Source: Amycolatopsis coloradensis (GTDB lineage Bacteria > Actinomycetota > Actinomycetes > Mycobacteriales > Pseudonocardiaceae). Taken from it: DNA of 64,000 nucleotides. The notes beneath the pieces were generated by a model that was not told the DNA's origin, searched no databases, and saw only the letters and a list, made by a program, of their open reading frames with translations. Shown one piece after another: positions 37,501 through 45,216 of this stretch; positions within the stretch are counted from its first letter, which is position 1, and the number at the start of each line of letters is the position of its first letter. The translations under genes were made by a program, and so were the position numbers. The stretch spans positions 184,766 to 248,765 of the forward strand of contig NZ_MQUQ01000008.1 of NCBI RefSeq assembly GCF_001953865.1, read 5' to 3'.

Positions 37501-39059
37501 AGGTCCTGCCCCACCACTGCTTCCCGGGCCGTCTCCAGCATCAGCACCTGCTGTCCGAGGGCGTGCTCCAGATCCGCCGGGGGGAACCGCAGGCCCGGCA
37601 GGTCGACCGCGACGGCGGCGCACGGGCCGTCCGCCGGTTCGCCCTCGATCACCGCCCGGCGGAACGCCTCGGTGTCCGGGCGGTCACCCACCCGCACGGC
37701 CAGCCCCACTACAGCGATCTCCACCCGGCTGGCCTCGTCGTCCCGCCGGAAACCCGTGGCCGTGGGCAGGGGTGCCCACCCGGCATCACCGGCCACGTCT
37801 CCTTCGTCGACGACCAGATGCGCGTTGGCACCGCCGAACCCGAACCCGCTGACGGCCGCCCGCCGGGGCGAGGGCCATTCCTCGGCCTCGTGCAGGAGCC
37901 GCAGCACCGTGCCGTCCAGGGCGTCGATGTGCCGGTCGGCGTGCAGGGTGGGGGGCCGCGTGCCCGCCTCGAACGCCCCGAGGATTTTGAGCAGCCCGGC
38001 GATCCCCGCGGTTGTCAGGGTGTGGCCCAGGTTCGACTTGACCGAGCCGATGGGAAGATCGGACCGGTCACGGAAGACCTGTGCCATCGCGCGCGCCTCC
38101 ACCGCGTCCCCGACCGGCGTGCCTGTCGCGTGGCACTCCACCAGCGACACCGTGTCCGGCGCGACCCCCGCGTCCTCGTACGCCTGTTCCATCGCCCGCT
38201 CCTGACCGCTCCTCGCGGGCCCGAGCAAGCCGCCCTCGGCGCCGTCGTTGGACAGGCCGATCCCCCGGATCACGCCCAGCACCGGCATCCCCGCCGAGCG
38301 GGCGTCCGCCAGGCGCGTCAGTGCGACGGTCCCCGCTCCCTCGGCAGGCACCAGCCCGTCGGCGTCGCGGTGGAAGGGGCGGCTGCGGCCGGTCGGGCTG
38401 AGTGCGGACAGTGCCCGGAAACCGTGGTGGACGAACATGCTGTCGGCGTGGTTGACGCCGCCGGCGAGCATCAGATCGGCCTCTCCTCGCCGCAGCCGGT
38501 CACAGGCCAGTTTGATCGCGTACAGCGACGAAGCGCAGGCGGCGTCGAGCGCGAAGCCACCGAGGCCGAGACCGAGCGCCTTGGCGGCGAACTGCGCGGG
38601 AAGTCCGGAGAAGAACCTGTTCCGGGGGTCGGGCCGGGCGGGGTGGGCGGACCCGATCGGGATCTTCCAGACGTCCGCTGCCCAGCGCACCGCCTCGGGG
38701 GTCGGATAGGAAAGGTTGCCGACGACCAGGGCCGCCCGGTCCAAAAAGGACTCGCCCGCCCCGCTTTCGCGCAGCGCCTCCCGTCCGGCGTGCAACAGCC
38801 AGCGGAAAACCGGGTCCAGCGGCTCGATGTCCGTCGGCGGTACCCGGAATCCGCCGTTGTCGAACACCGCTTCGAACCCGGTGACGAATCCTCCCGTTCC
38901 CCGCGCCGGTTCCTCTTCCGGCGGCAGGGCCCAGCGTCCGGGCGGGACCGTGTCCAGGCTCGACAGCCCGACACGGATGTTGGTCCAGAGGGAGGCCGGG
39001 GTGAGCGCGTCCGGGAGGACACACCCCCGGCCGACGACGGCGATCGGTTCAGCGGGCAT
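31539..39059 (-). CDS. PfaC-like multidomain synthase: KS-CLF-AT-4 hotdog DH-PKS DH
   Basis: 2506 aa. Domains in order: KS (1-420) with the full triad C175 (DAACASS), H310 (ECHATGT) and H346 (KSNLGHT); a chain-length-factor-like KS (445-760) where the cysteine is replaced by Glu (E601 in SAEEASG); an AT (840-1150) with nucleophile S925 in GYSSGES; then four FabA-type hotdog units (about 1340-1490, 1550-1700, 1770-1920, 1965-2110). The second has HFHNDPCMPGTLMLEGG, the third TPTMPFAALMEVALQPCGW, the fourth FRAHFFQDPVQPGSLGVEA, the hallmarks of PUFA-synthase dehydratases. A PKS-type DH region fills 2115-2390. The last 70 residues may be a PPTase remnant. There is no ACP, so it must work on the ACP of the PfaA-like partner 30 bp upstream. 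Bacterial PfaC normally lacks the AT and has fewer DH units. Confidence 0.9.
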   Translation of the reverse strand: MPAEPIAVVGRGCVLPDALTPASLWTNIRVGLSSLDTVPPGRWALPPEEEPARGTGGFVTGFEAVFDNGGFRVPPTDIEPLDPVFRWLLHAGREALRESGAGESFLDRAALVVGNLSYPTPEAVRWAADVWKIPIGSAHPARPDPRNRFFSGLPAQFAAKALGLGLGGFALDAACASSLYAIKLACDRLRRGEADLMLAGGVNHADSMFVHHGFRALSALSPTGRSRPFHRDADGLVPAEGAGTVALTRLADARSAGMPVLGVIRGIGLSNDGAEGGLLGPARSGQERAMEQAYEDAGVAPDTVSLVECHATGTPVGDAVEARAMAQVFRDRSDLPIGSVKSNLGHTLTTAGIAGLLKILGAFEAGTRPPTLHADRHIDALDGTVLRLLHEAEEWPSPRRAAVSGFGFGGANAHLVVDEGDVAGDAGWAPLPTATGFRRDDEASRVEIAVVGLAVRVGDRPDTEAFRRAVIEGEPADGPCAAVAVDLPGLRFPPADLEHALGQQVLMLETAREAVVGQDLPEERTAVVVGLSGDLETARHSVRWRMSERRQGPAEGIGAPGVAGGTLTKAQTTGAMPNLIASRLNVQLDLRGPGYTVSAEEASGLVALDLAAAALRNGEVDAAVVGAADLAHEPGHRAADVRLGRPDRPGDAAVVVVLKRLADARRDGSVVLAVLGNDGDRPDLVVGDLPEPGAPHFDPVELFGRAHAATGLLALAAAVTALRHRVIPGRGRRGLPRPDLRTARITVAPLGAPPRTVTVRAGSPGAWSALAAPRLLVFSGRDRADVSAAARAGIESDSGPARLAVVVHDDTREAVLRRACDWLDNGGLRPPATAYRDAPLGGEVGFVYTNGSAAYDGMGRELALALPGEVDRIFRRKGVFPVSESAPGPTRAIDQIVTVSRLALLHTEVSTGLLGLTPDVVLGYSSGESTALIAQGVWPDAARVHRDVLAADLFTREVSGEFRGVRRFWARHGITGTRWVNHLVHAPAGAVRAALTGERAVHLMAVNAPDVCVVGGEEDACEAWLSRFGARVAVRIGYDLAAHAPEVAEVAQQWWDFHHRPAGPVSGVRFYNGVTTEPYTPTTEHAAKAMMDQATQLVDFAGTVERAYADGVRVFVEHGPRGLCTGWIRRTLGELDHLAVALDAPNGSALRQLCSAVAELAAAGVSVEHDALFSALADAAPVARSAGPAVTLPAHPPPVHPPRNPEPMVLSRAPQLPPVPVPAPEALPRTTPARPAEVPVPARGRALVAAAHRNRVSVGHRHFLEQLGAAHTAFLLTRQRIQTLITSPPSAALPARSVPAPTAPEPRSQPHFGRDELEYLATGRVSELFGPRFAAQDGKRRQTRLPAPPMLLVDRVTAIDAQQAVLGCGVIHTETDVTLGSWYLDPAGRMPAGVLVEAGQADLLLISWMGVDLEVGEDRVYRLLGCELTYHGEPPRPGETLRYEIHVDGHAEHNGVRLMFFHYDCHVGDELRLTVRGGQAGFFTDRELAASAGVRWDPVAQPPEDAPVEPPVITGAPASFDTDAVRAFATGRPAACFGPGWRATRSHVRTPRVVDDGLLLLDEVTEFAPGGGPWGRGYLRARTAITGDEWFFAGHFHNDPCMPGTLMLEGGIQAMAFYLTALGHTVDRDGWRFEPVTGQPSPMLCRGQATPESHLLTYEVFVVSVVSGPEPTLIADLLCTVDGVPAFHAARVGLRLVPDWPLEHWRHLGPHREQITGDPLPLSALGGLTGQDDTRPVALVDGVRADLGSMLASAWGRPSAAFGPQFAAFDGVCRCPRLPGPPYHFISRVISIDGTFGSARPGARMTAEYDVPAEAWYFEQNSTPTMPFAALMEVALQPCGWLATYTGGTGHSADDLLFRNLDGEGTVLGEVGPGPRVLRTEVELLSVAEHNGIIIEQFAVECTVDGVPLFTLRTTFGFFPPAAFVDQVGLPPSAEERARLAAPGGDVLDLRAAEKTDRAALDPPGRMLRMLDRITGYWPDGGAAGLGRLRGEKDVDPGEWYFRAHFFQDPVQPGSLGVEAVCQLLQHYLVVSGRTAHLPGARFEPVMTGSPLSWKYRGQVVPVDGLVTIELEITEAGDDERGVHAIGSAWLWVDGRRIYHLPRIGMRAVAAVEDAVPEKVLDPAIDHWLGDHRPWGTVPVLPMMSMVDLLAEVTAEQTGLPVSLLRDVRLSRWLTFDGPVRMRVETAPGKRRREQVVTLSAWRNSGVAELSRFETVATALVRVGERPFSRPRQFDPLPDAVAEDPYLSDGLFHGEAFHYLVEYEVGTTGASGSLDAGAGTVPPGLLHQGLLDGALHVIPHHRLRRWSPLIGEDQVSFPHRVDELLLFEPLPRSGTVRVEARFAGFADEDHRLPKADLQLIVDDRVAVSMRLVLVMVSIGRLGALSPRQRRTFIHERRFCPDAGLSVTESGVTSLTAADVTEVEELPGLVTRLYALPGGSRPSEHLAEIAVKDHVGRRTRTHPSAVVVAEDTRSAFPRDRPGQRHFIRVDAHGDTVTVRTRDRRSRG

Positions 39060-39089
39060 GACGGGTCCTGTTCGGTCGGGATCGGCGGG

Positions 39090-42000
39090 TCAGTCCGGGC
39101 GTCGGACGAGTTCCACGGCGAGCAGCTCGAACCGCGGTTCCCCGTCGGGATCGAGCAGGGCCACGTCACAGGTGACCCTGGTGTCCCGCACGGATCCGGC
39201 CCGGACCACACACCGGCCTTCGCCGGGCAGCAGGCCGTCGCGGTGCAGCCGGAACTCACCGACGCCCATCGGCAGCGCACCGGCGTCCAGCACGAACTCC
39301 GCCCACAGCACGGCCAACTGGAACGCACCGTCCACGGCCGCCACATCGGTGGTCCAGCCGCTACCGGGCCATCCGCGTGCCGACAGGCCTTCCACCACGC
39401 CCAAGGCGCCTTCCCGGGACAGGCTTTCCGTCGACAGCAGGACCTGGAAGGCCGGACCGTGGAAGTGTCGGGGACCGCCGTAGAACACGTCGATCACCGG
39501 GGGAACCAGCTCGGCGGGCACCGTCCACTCCGCACAGGGCGGCCGGTCCGGCACCAGCGTGGCCCGGTAGAACGTGGTGGCCCGGTCGCCATCGCGGAGT
39601 TCGAGCGCCACGGCCTTTCCGCCGGATTCCGCCTGCCGTCCTTCGACCACGAACCGGTGACCGTCGTTCTCCAACCTGGACAAGTCGGCTGTGCGCAGGA
39701 CGCGGACGTCGCGCAGGACCAGCGTGCCCGGTCGCGGCCGCCAGTCACGGGCCGCGCCCGCGAGCCAGTCCAGAGCCGAGGCCATCGGCAGGACCGGCAC
39801 GTCCGCGGGCTGGTGATCGAGCAGATACGGGTGGCTGGCCGCGTCGACCCGGATCGAAGCGGCGTTGAGCCGGTCACCCGGACCGTCTTCGCCCGCGGTG
39901 AGCACCACACGGGTGTCGCCGCCGGGGGCGTCCGAGAGCTCCGCGACGAACGCGTCGGCCGCGCTGCCGGGGTCGAGCAGGGACACCCCCGCCCGATCGA
40001 AGTGCTCGGCGAGTCCGGCCGACACCATCCCGCCCCGCCACGGTCCCCAGGCCAGTGCCCGGACGAGGCACTCCGGCCGCCGGACCCGCTGCTCGGAGGC
40101 CACCAGGTCGAGCACCGCGTTGGCCGCCGAGTAATCGGCCTGGCCGGCGTTGCCGAAGACCCCGGCCACCGACGAGAACACGACGATCATCTCCAGTGGA
40201 TCGTCCGCGGTTGCCTCGAGCAGTTCGCCGAGACCGTCGACCTTGACGCCGACGACCCGGTCCCACTGTTCGGCGGTCTTGTCCTCGATGCGGTGGTCGG
40301 CGAGCACACCCGCCCCGTGGACGAGACCGGTGATCAGGCCCCATTCCCGCCGGATCCGGGTCAGCGCGTCGGTGAGCGCGGTCCCGTCACGGACGTCGAT
40401 CGGCAGGTATTCGGCCTCGCTCCCGTACCCGGCCAGCGCGTCGAGGGTCGCCCGGATCTCGCGAGTGGCCAGCACCTGCCGCGCCAGGGCGGTGATCTCC
40501 GCCGGGGTGGACGTGCCCTCAGCCGCGATCGCCCTGGTCAGCCCGGCCTCGTCGGTCAGGCCTGCCCACCCGGCGGGTTCTTCGGTCAGCGGGGTGCGGC
40601 CGAGCAGGACGAACCGGGGCCGGTGCTCGCGGGCGAGCGCGCGCACGGCGGCGGCGGTGACCCCCCGCGCGCCGCCGCTGACCACGACGACCGAACCGGG
40701 ACCGATGCGCGGCCCTCCGCTGGAGGGCGGGAGTGCGGCGGGCTCGGCCCGCGGCACCAGCCGGGTCCCGTCCGCCCGCAACCCGACGTCCCTGGCGGGA
40801 CCACCGGCGACCAGTTCGGCCACCACCGCTTCGGCCACCGCCCCGGCGGACCGGTCGCCGCGTTCGCAGTCGATAACCTTGACCGCGGCGCCCGGCCACT
40901 CCAGCGCGGCGGTCCTGGCCAGTCCGGCGAGGCCCCCGAGCCAGGCACGGCCCTCGTGGCGGCCGCCGAGCCCGAAGTCACCCCCGGTGTCCTGCACGGT
41001 GACGAAAAGGCCACCGTCCGCGGAACGGACCGGCGCCAGTGCCTGAGCGGCCTCGAACCCTTCGCGGAGCACCGCCATCCCCTCGGCGCGGGTCGGAGCG
41101 GGCCGCAGGCCGCCGAGGAAGAGCACCGCGCGGGCCCCCGGTGGCACCGAGTCGGCGACCTCGGCCTGGATCCCCCGTCCGGCGAGCAGGTCGGCCACGG
41201 CCTCGGCCACCCCCGTCCCGTCCTGGGTCACCACCACCGGGTGATCGCCCAGGCCGGGAATAGCCATCCCTCGGGGCGGCGCCGGTACGGCCCGCACCAC
41301 CCGGCGCCACACCGGTGGTGGCTCCGGTTCGGGCCTGGGCGTGGGTTCGTCGACCGAGACGGGCTCGGCCGCGCGGGTTTCGGATTCCCGCGGCGAAGCG
41401 GTGACACGACCACCGGCGCTTTCGACGACTTCGCGTAACGTCCGCAATTCCGCCAGCCCCGCGACATCCTGCTCCGGCAAACCCCCCACCCGCTCACGCA
41501 AAGCCGCCAAAATCTGCACCCGCTTGATCGAATCAACCCCCAGATCACCCTCCAACTCCATATCCAAACCCAAAATCTCCACCGGATAACCCGTCAACTC
41601 CGACACCACCGACAACAACGAATCCGTCAAATCCACACCCGGCTCGGAGCCGGGCTCGGAAACAGGGGCTTCGATGACGGCCGTCGCGGCGTTCCGGTGC
41701 CCCGCCGCCGCGGCGGCGGGCTCGAGGGCCGGGGCCGGTTCGCGCATCGGTTCACGCATCGGCACCCGCGGAGCGGGAACCGGTTCGGGCGCCGCGGGCC
41801 GCGCCGGAGGCTCGGCGACCGGCTGGGTGTGCTCGTGAGTTTCAGCGGGCGCCGTGGGTTCAGCGGTAACGGCCTGCCGCGTCGTCGACCACCGCAGACC
41901 CGCGCCGCTGTCGCCATGGCCGTTGACCGGCGTGGTGGCGTACTCGCCGCTCGCCCCTTCCCGTTGTCCCAGCAGACCGTTGAGGGAGGTCTCGGAGAGG

Positions 42001-45000
42001 CGCAGGAACGCGAGGTGGGCGTCGGTCACCATCTTCTGGTAGGCCGCGTGGGCGTCGGCGGTCTGCTGCTGGGTGGTTTGGAGCACCGTGAGCCAGTCGT
42101 CATCGAGAAGGCCCGCCAGGTCGGGCAGGGGCTTCAACGCGGGCGGGAGGTCATTCGGTTCATTCGGCGGGGTGGTCGTCGGCACGAGGCGGTTTCCGTT
42201 CTGCTCGGGATCGGCGGCTTGCGGCGCGGCGGGCACCGGGGTGGTGGACGAGGTGACGGAAGGACCGGGCGGCCGGGACGAGTTGGGCGGCGGCAGTTCC
42301 CGATGCCCGCCCGGCGGCGGATAGCGCCGCCCGTGGTTGCCGCCGTCGATCGGTACCGCCATCGCGGGGCGGCTGGGCCGCGCCTCCGAATCGGGGGTTT
42401 CCTGGTGTGCGGGACCGTATGGTTCCCAGAGAGCCTCGAACGTGAGGTCGACGCCGTCGACGGCCAGCCGGGCGAGTCCGTCCTGCAGGCAGGTGAGTCC
42501 GTTGCGGCGCGGGCGATCGAGCGCCACGGCCGAGTGCGGTCGGCCGTCCAGGATCCGGCCGACCAGGCGGGTGAGCGTGGCGCCCGCGCCGACCTCCACG
42601 AACGTGCGCACGCCGTCGGCGTACATCGCCTCCACGGTGTCGGTGAAGTGCACCGGCGACACCACGTGTTCGGCGATGCCGCGGCGGACCGCGCCGGGTT
42701 GCGCGGGGTAGATCGCTCCCCCGGCCTTCCCGTAGACCGGAATCCGGGGTGCGGAGACGTCCAGGTCGTCGAGGAACGCGGTCAGCTTCGGCACCGCATC
42801 GGCCACCAGCGGGCTGTGAAAAGCCCCGGAAGTGGCCAATTCCTGGCTGGTCACCTTGCGCTCGCCCAGCATTCGCGCGAGTTTCTCGACGGAAGCGCGG
42901 TCGCCCGAGACAGTGACCTGCTGGGGAGCGTTGTGGTTGGCGATCACCAGGACGCCCGGATCACCCAGTTCGTCGATCGCGCGCTGGACGTCTTCGGCCG
43001 TCGCGGCGACGGCGAGCATGGCGCCGGGGGTGTGCTGCGCCGCCTCCCGCATGAGCAGGCCACGCCGCCGTCCCAGCCGCAAGAGCGTCTCCGCGTCGAA
43101 GGCACCCGCGTGGTGCAAGGCGATCAGTTCGCCGAAGCTGTGGCCCGCCGCGCAGTCGGCGGTGAGCCCGAGCTCCCGCAGCACCGCGAGCAGGGCGACG
43201 CTGTGCGCGGCCAGGGCGGGCTGCGCCCACTCGGTGGCGTTCAGCAGCCGGGTCTGCTCGGCGCTCTCCTCCTCGCCGAAGGCGGGCGGGGGGAACACGA
43301 CGCGGTGCACCGGCGGTCCGTCCAGGTCGGTGGCGGCGGCTCGGTCCCACGCGGCGCGGGCCGCCAGGACGTGCACCGCAACGTCCGCACCCATGTCGAC
43401 GTACTGGGAACCTTGGCCGGGGAACAGGAAACCGACGCGGCCTTGCGTCGCCTCGCCGAGGCGGTAGTACGTACCGGTCGGCAGCGAGATCGGTTCGGCC
43501 GGATTTCGCGCGATCGACTCGGCGGCCTGGTCGAGCCTGGTCGCCAGATCGCCCGGGTCGGCGGCGATCACCGCGAGCCGGGCCTCGTCCGCCGCCGAGA
43601 ACTCGCATTGGGTACGCCGGGCCAACGTGGCGAGTTCCTCGCCGCTCTCGCGCGCGGCCGCCGCCAGTTCCCGGGTCCGGGCGATCAGCGCCTCCGCCGT
43701 GCCTGCCCCGAGCAGCAGGAGTTCGGTGGCGGCGGCGGAGTGGTTCCGGGGCCGCCGGGTGGCTGTGCCAGGCGGGGGCACGTACTCCTCGAGAGCCACG
43801 TGGAAGTTGCTGCCGCCGAAGCCGAAACTCGAAACCGAGGCGCGACGGGGCTTGTCGTCCGCGCTGATCCAGGGCCGCGCGCGGGTGTTGAGGTAGAACG
43901 GACTGGCGGGCAGTTCGAGCGCGGGGTTGGGCCGGTCTACCTTGATCGTCGGCGGCAGCACCTTGTGGTGCAGGGCCAGCGCGGCTTTGAGCAGACCGGT
44001 CGCGCCCGCGGTGCACTTGGTGTGGCCCAGCTGCGACTTCACCGAGCCCAAGGCGCACCACTGCCGGTCCGGCCGGCCGGAGTCGTCGAACACCGAGCGC
44101 AGGGCGGTGAACTCGGCGCGGTCTCCTGCCTTCGTACCGGTGCCATGGGCTTCGACCAGCTCCACGGTCTCCGGTCCGTACCCGGCCTCCTCGTAGGCGC
44201 GGCGCAGGGCACGTGCCTGTCCTTCGGGCAACGGTGCGTAGACCGCGGTGCTGCGCCCGTCCGACGACGAGCCGATCCCGCGGATCACCGCGTAGATGTT
44301 GTCCCCGTCCCGCTCCGCGTCGCTCAACCGCTTCAGGGCGAGCATCACCACGCCTTCGCCCAGCATCGTGCCGTCGGCGTCGGCCGAGAAGGGGCGGCAG
44401 TCACCGGTGGGCGACAGCGCCGGCGTCTTGCTGAAGCACATGAACATCTCGACGCCGTTCTGGGTGTCGGCCCCGCCGGCGAGCACCAGATCCGACCGCC
44501 CCAGGGCGAGGTCCGCAACCCCGGCGGAGACCGCCGACAGCGAACTCGCGCACGCCGCGTCGGTGGTGTAGTTCATGCCGTGCAGGTCGAACCGGTTCGC
44601 GATCCGCCCGGCGACCACGTTCGTCAGGACACCTGGGAAGGTCGCCTCCTGCCAGGGCACGTAGTGCCGCGACAGCGTGTCACAGATCGCTTGCGCCCTC
44701 GGCTCCTCGATTCCCTCTTCGCGCAGGGCCTTGAGCCACACCGGACGTTCGAGCCGGTGGGCCATCTGGCCGTACAGCGGCAGGACGGACGCTCCCAGCA
44801 CCACGCTGACCCGTTCCCGCGCCTCGGCGTCCAGCGTTCCCGCGAGGTCGCCGAGGGTCTGCTCGGCCACCATGAGGGCGAGTAGCTGTGCGCTGTCGGT
44901 GGCGGCCAGGTTGGTGGGCGGGACACCGTAGGCCACCGGGTCGAAGGGGACCTTGGGCAAGAACGCGCCGCGCCGCGCGTAGGTCTTGTCGGGCAGGGAC

Positions 45001-45176
45001 GGGTCGGGGTCGTAGAAGTCTTCGGTCAGCCAGCGACTGGGCGGTACGTCGGTGATGGTGTCGCGGCCGGACACCACCACCCGCCAGAACCGGCCGGTGT
45101 CGGTCGCTCCGGGCAGCAGGGCGCCGACGCCGACGATCGCGACGGGCACCTGCCGCTCCCGGGAGAACTCGGTCAT
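39090..45176 (-). CDS. PfaA-like synthase: KS-AT-ACP-KR-DH
   Basis: 2028 aa. Domains: KS (10-465) with C209 (DAACASS), H344 (EAHGTGT) and H385 (KSQLGHTKCTAG); malonyl-type AT (580-920) with S680 in GHSFGE; a disordered Pro/Glu-rich linker (925-1180); one ACP (about 1183-1255) with S1216 in LGVDSIKR; KR (1490-1760) with SGGARGVTAAA for NADPH and Y1682 in YSAANA; a PKS DH-like double hotdog (1778-2028). LGVDSIKR is the ACP motif of PUFA and enediyne-type synthases. PUFA synthases usually have four to nine tandem ACPs; here there is one. The ATG at 45176 follows AAGGAG. The ACP stretch has codon use unlike its flanks and contains a TTA codon at 41436-41438. Confidence 0.92.
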   Translation of the reverse strand: MTEFSRERQVPVAIVGVGALLPGATDTGRFWRVVVSGRDTITDVPPSRWLTEDFYDPDPSLPDKTYARRGAFLPKVPFDPVAYGVPPTNLAATDSAQLLALMVAEQTLGDLAGTLDAEARERVSVVLGASVLPLYGQMAHRLERPVWLKALREEGIEEPRAQAICDTLSRHYVPWQEATFPGVLTNVVAGRIANRFDLHGMNYTTDAACASSLSAVSAGVADLALGRSDLVLAGGADTQNGVEMFMCFSKTPALSPTGDCRPFSADADGTMLGEGVVMLALKRLSDAERDGDNIYAVIRGIGSSSDGRSTAVYAPLPEGQARALRRAYEEAGYGPETVELVEAHGTGTKAGDRAEFTALRSVFDDSGRPDRQWCALGSVKSQLGHTKCTAGATGLLKAALALHHKVLPPTIKVDRPNPALELPASPFYLNTRARPWISADDKPRRASVSSFGFGGSNFHVALEEYVPPPGTATRRPRNHSAAATELLLLGAGTAEALIARTRELAAAARESGEELATLARRTQCEFSAADEARLAVIAADPGDLATRLDQAAESIARNPAEPISLPTGTYYRLGEATQGRVGFLFPGQGSQYVDMGADVAVHVLAARAAWDRAAATDLDGPPVHRVVFPPPAFGEEESAEQTRLLNATEWAQPALAAHSVALLAVLRELGLTADCAAGHSFGELIALHHAGAFDAETLLRLGRRRGLLMREAAQHTPGAMLAVAATAEDVQRAIDELGDPGVLVIANHNAPQQVTVSGDRASVEKLARMLGERKVTSQELATSGAFHSPLVADAVPKLTAFLDDLDVSAPRIPVYGKAGGAIYPAQPGAVRRGIAEHVVSPVHFTDTVEAMYADGVRTFVEVGAGATLTRLVGRILDGRPHSAVALDRPRRNGLTCLQDGLARLAVDGVDLTFEALWEPYGPAHQETPDSEARPSRPAMAVPIDGGNHGRRYPPPGGHRELPPPNSSRPPGPSVTSSTTPVPAAPQAADPEQNGNRLVPTTTPPNEPNDLPPALKPLPDLAGLLDDDWLTVLQTTQQQTADAHAAYQKMVTDAHLAFLRLSETSLNGLLGQREGASGEYATTPVNGHGDSGAGLRWSTTRQAVTAEPTAPAETHEHTQPVAEPPARPAAPEPVPAPRVPMREPMREPAPALEPAAAAAGHRNAATAVIEAPVSEPGSEPGVDLTDSLLSVVSELTGYPVEILGLDMELEGDLGVDSIKRVQILAALRERVGGLPEQDVAGLAELRTLREVVESAGGRVTASPRESETRAAEPVSVDEPTPRPEPEPPPVWRRVVRAVPAPPRGMAIPGLGDHPVVVTQDGTGVAEAVADLLAGRGIQAEVADSVPPGARAVLFLGGLRPAPTRAEGMAVLREGFEAAQALAPVRSADGGLFVTVQDTGGDFGLGGRHEGRAWLGGLAGLARTAALEWPGAAVKVIDCERGDRSAGAVAEAVVAELVAGGPARDVGLRADGTRLVPRAEPAALPPSSGGPRIGPGSVVVVSGGARGVTAAAVRALAREHRPRFVLLGRTPLTEEPAGWAGLTDEAGLTRAIAAEGTSTPAEITALARQVLATREIRATLDALAGYGSEAEYLPIDVRDGTALTDALTRIRREWGLITGLVHGAGVLADHRIEDKTAEQWDRVVGVKVDGLGELLEATADDPLEMIVVFSSVAGVFGNAGQADYSAANAVLDLVASEQRVRRPECLVRALAWGPWRGGMVSAGLAEHFDRAGVSLLDPGSAADAFVAELSDAPGGDTRVVLTAGEDGPGDRLNAASIRVDAASHPYLLDHQPADVPVLPMASALDWLAGAARDWRPRPGTLVLRDVRVLRTADLSRLENDGHRFVVEGRQAESGGKAVALELRDGDRATTFYRATLVPDRPPCAEWTVPAELVPPVIDVFYGGPRHFHGPAFQVLLSTESLSREGALGVVEGLSARGWPGSGWTTDVAAVDGAFQLAVLWAEFVLDAGALPMGVGEFRLHRDGLLPGEGRCVVRAGSVRDTRVTCDVALLDPDGEPRFELLAVELVRRPD

Positions 45177-45216
45177 GGCCTTCTCCTTCACTGTGGTCCG
45201 TTGGCTCTCGTGGCGG

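Noticed and set aside
36888..44885. Two very long plus-strand open frames (about 1500 and 1060 codons) opposite the synthase genes
   Set aside because: They are antisense shadows of high-GC genes; translations are Arg/Gly/Pro-rich, lack domains, and the minus-strand frames show clear KS, AT, KR and DH motifs.
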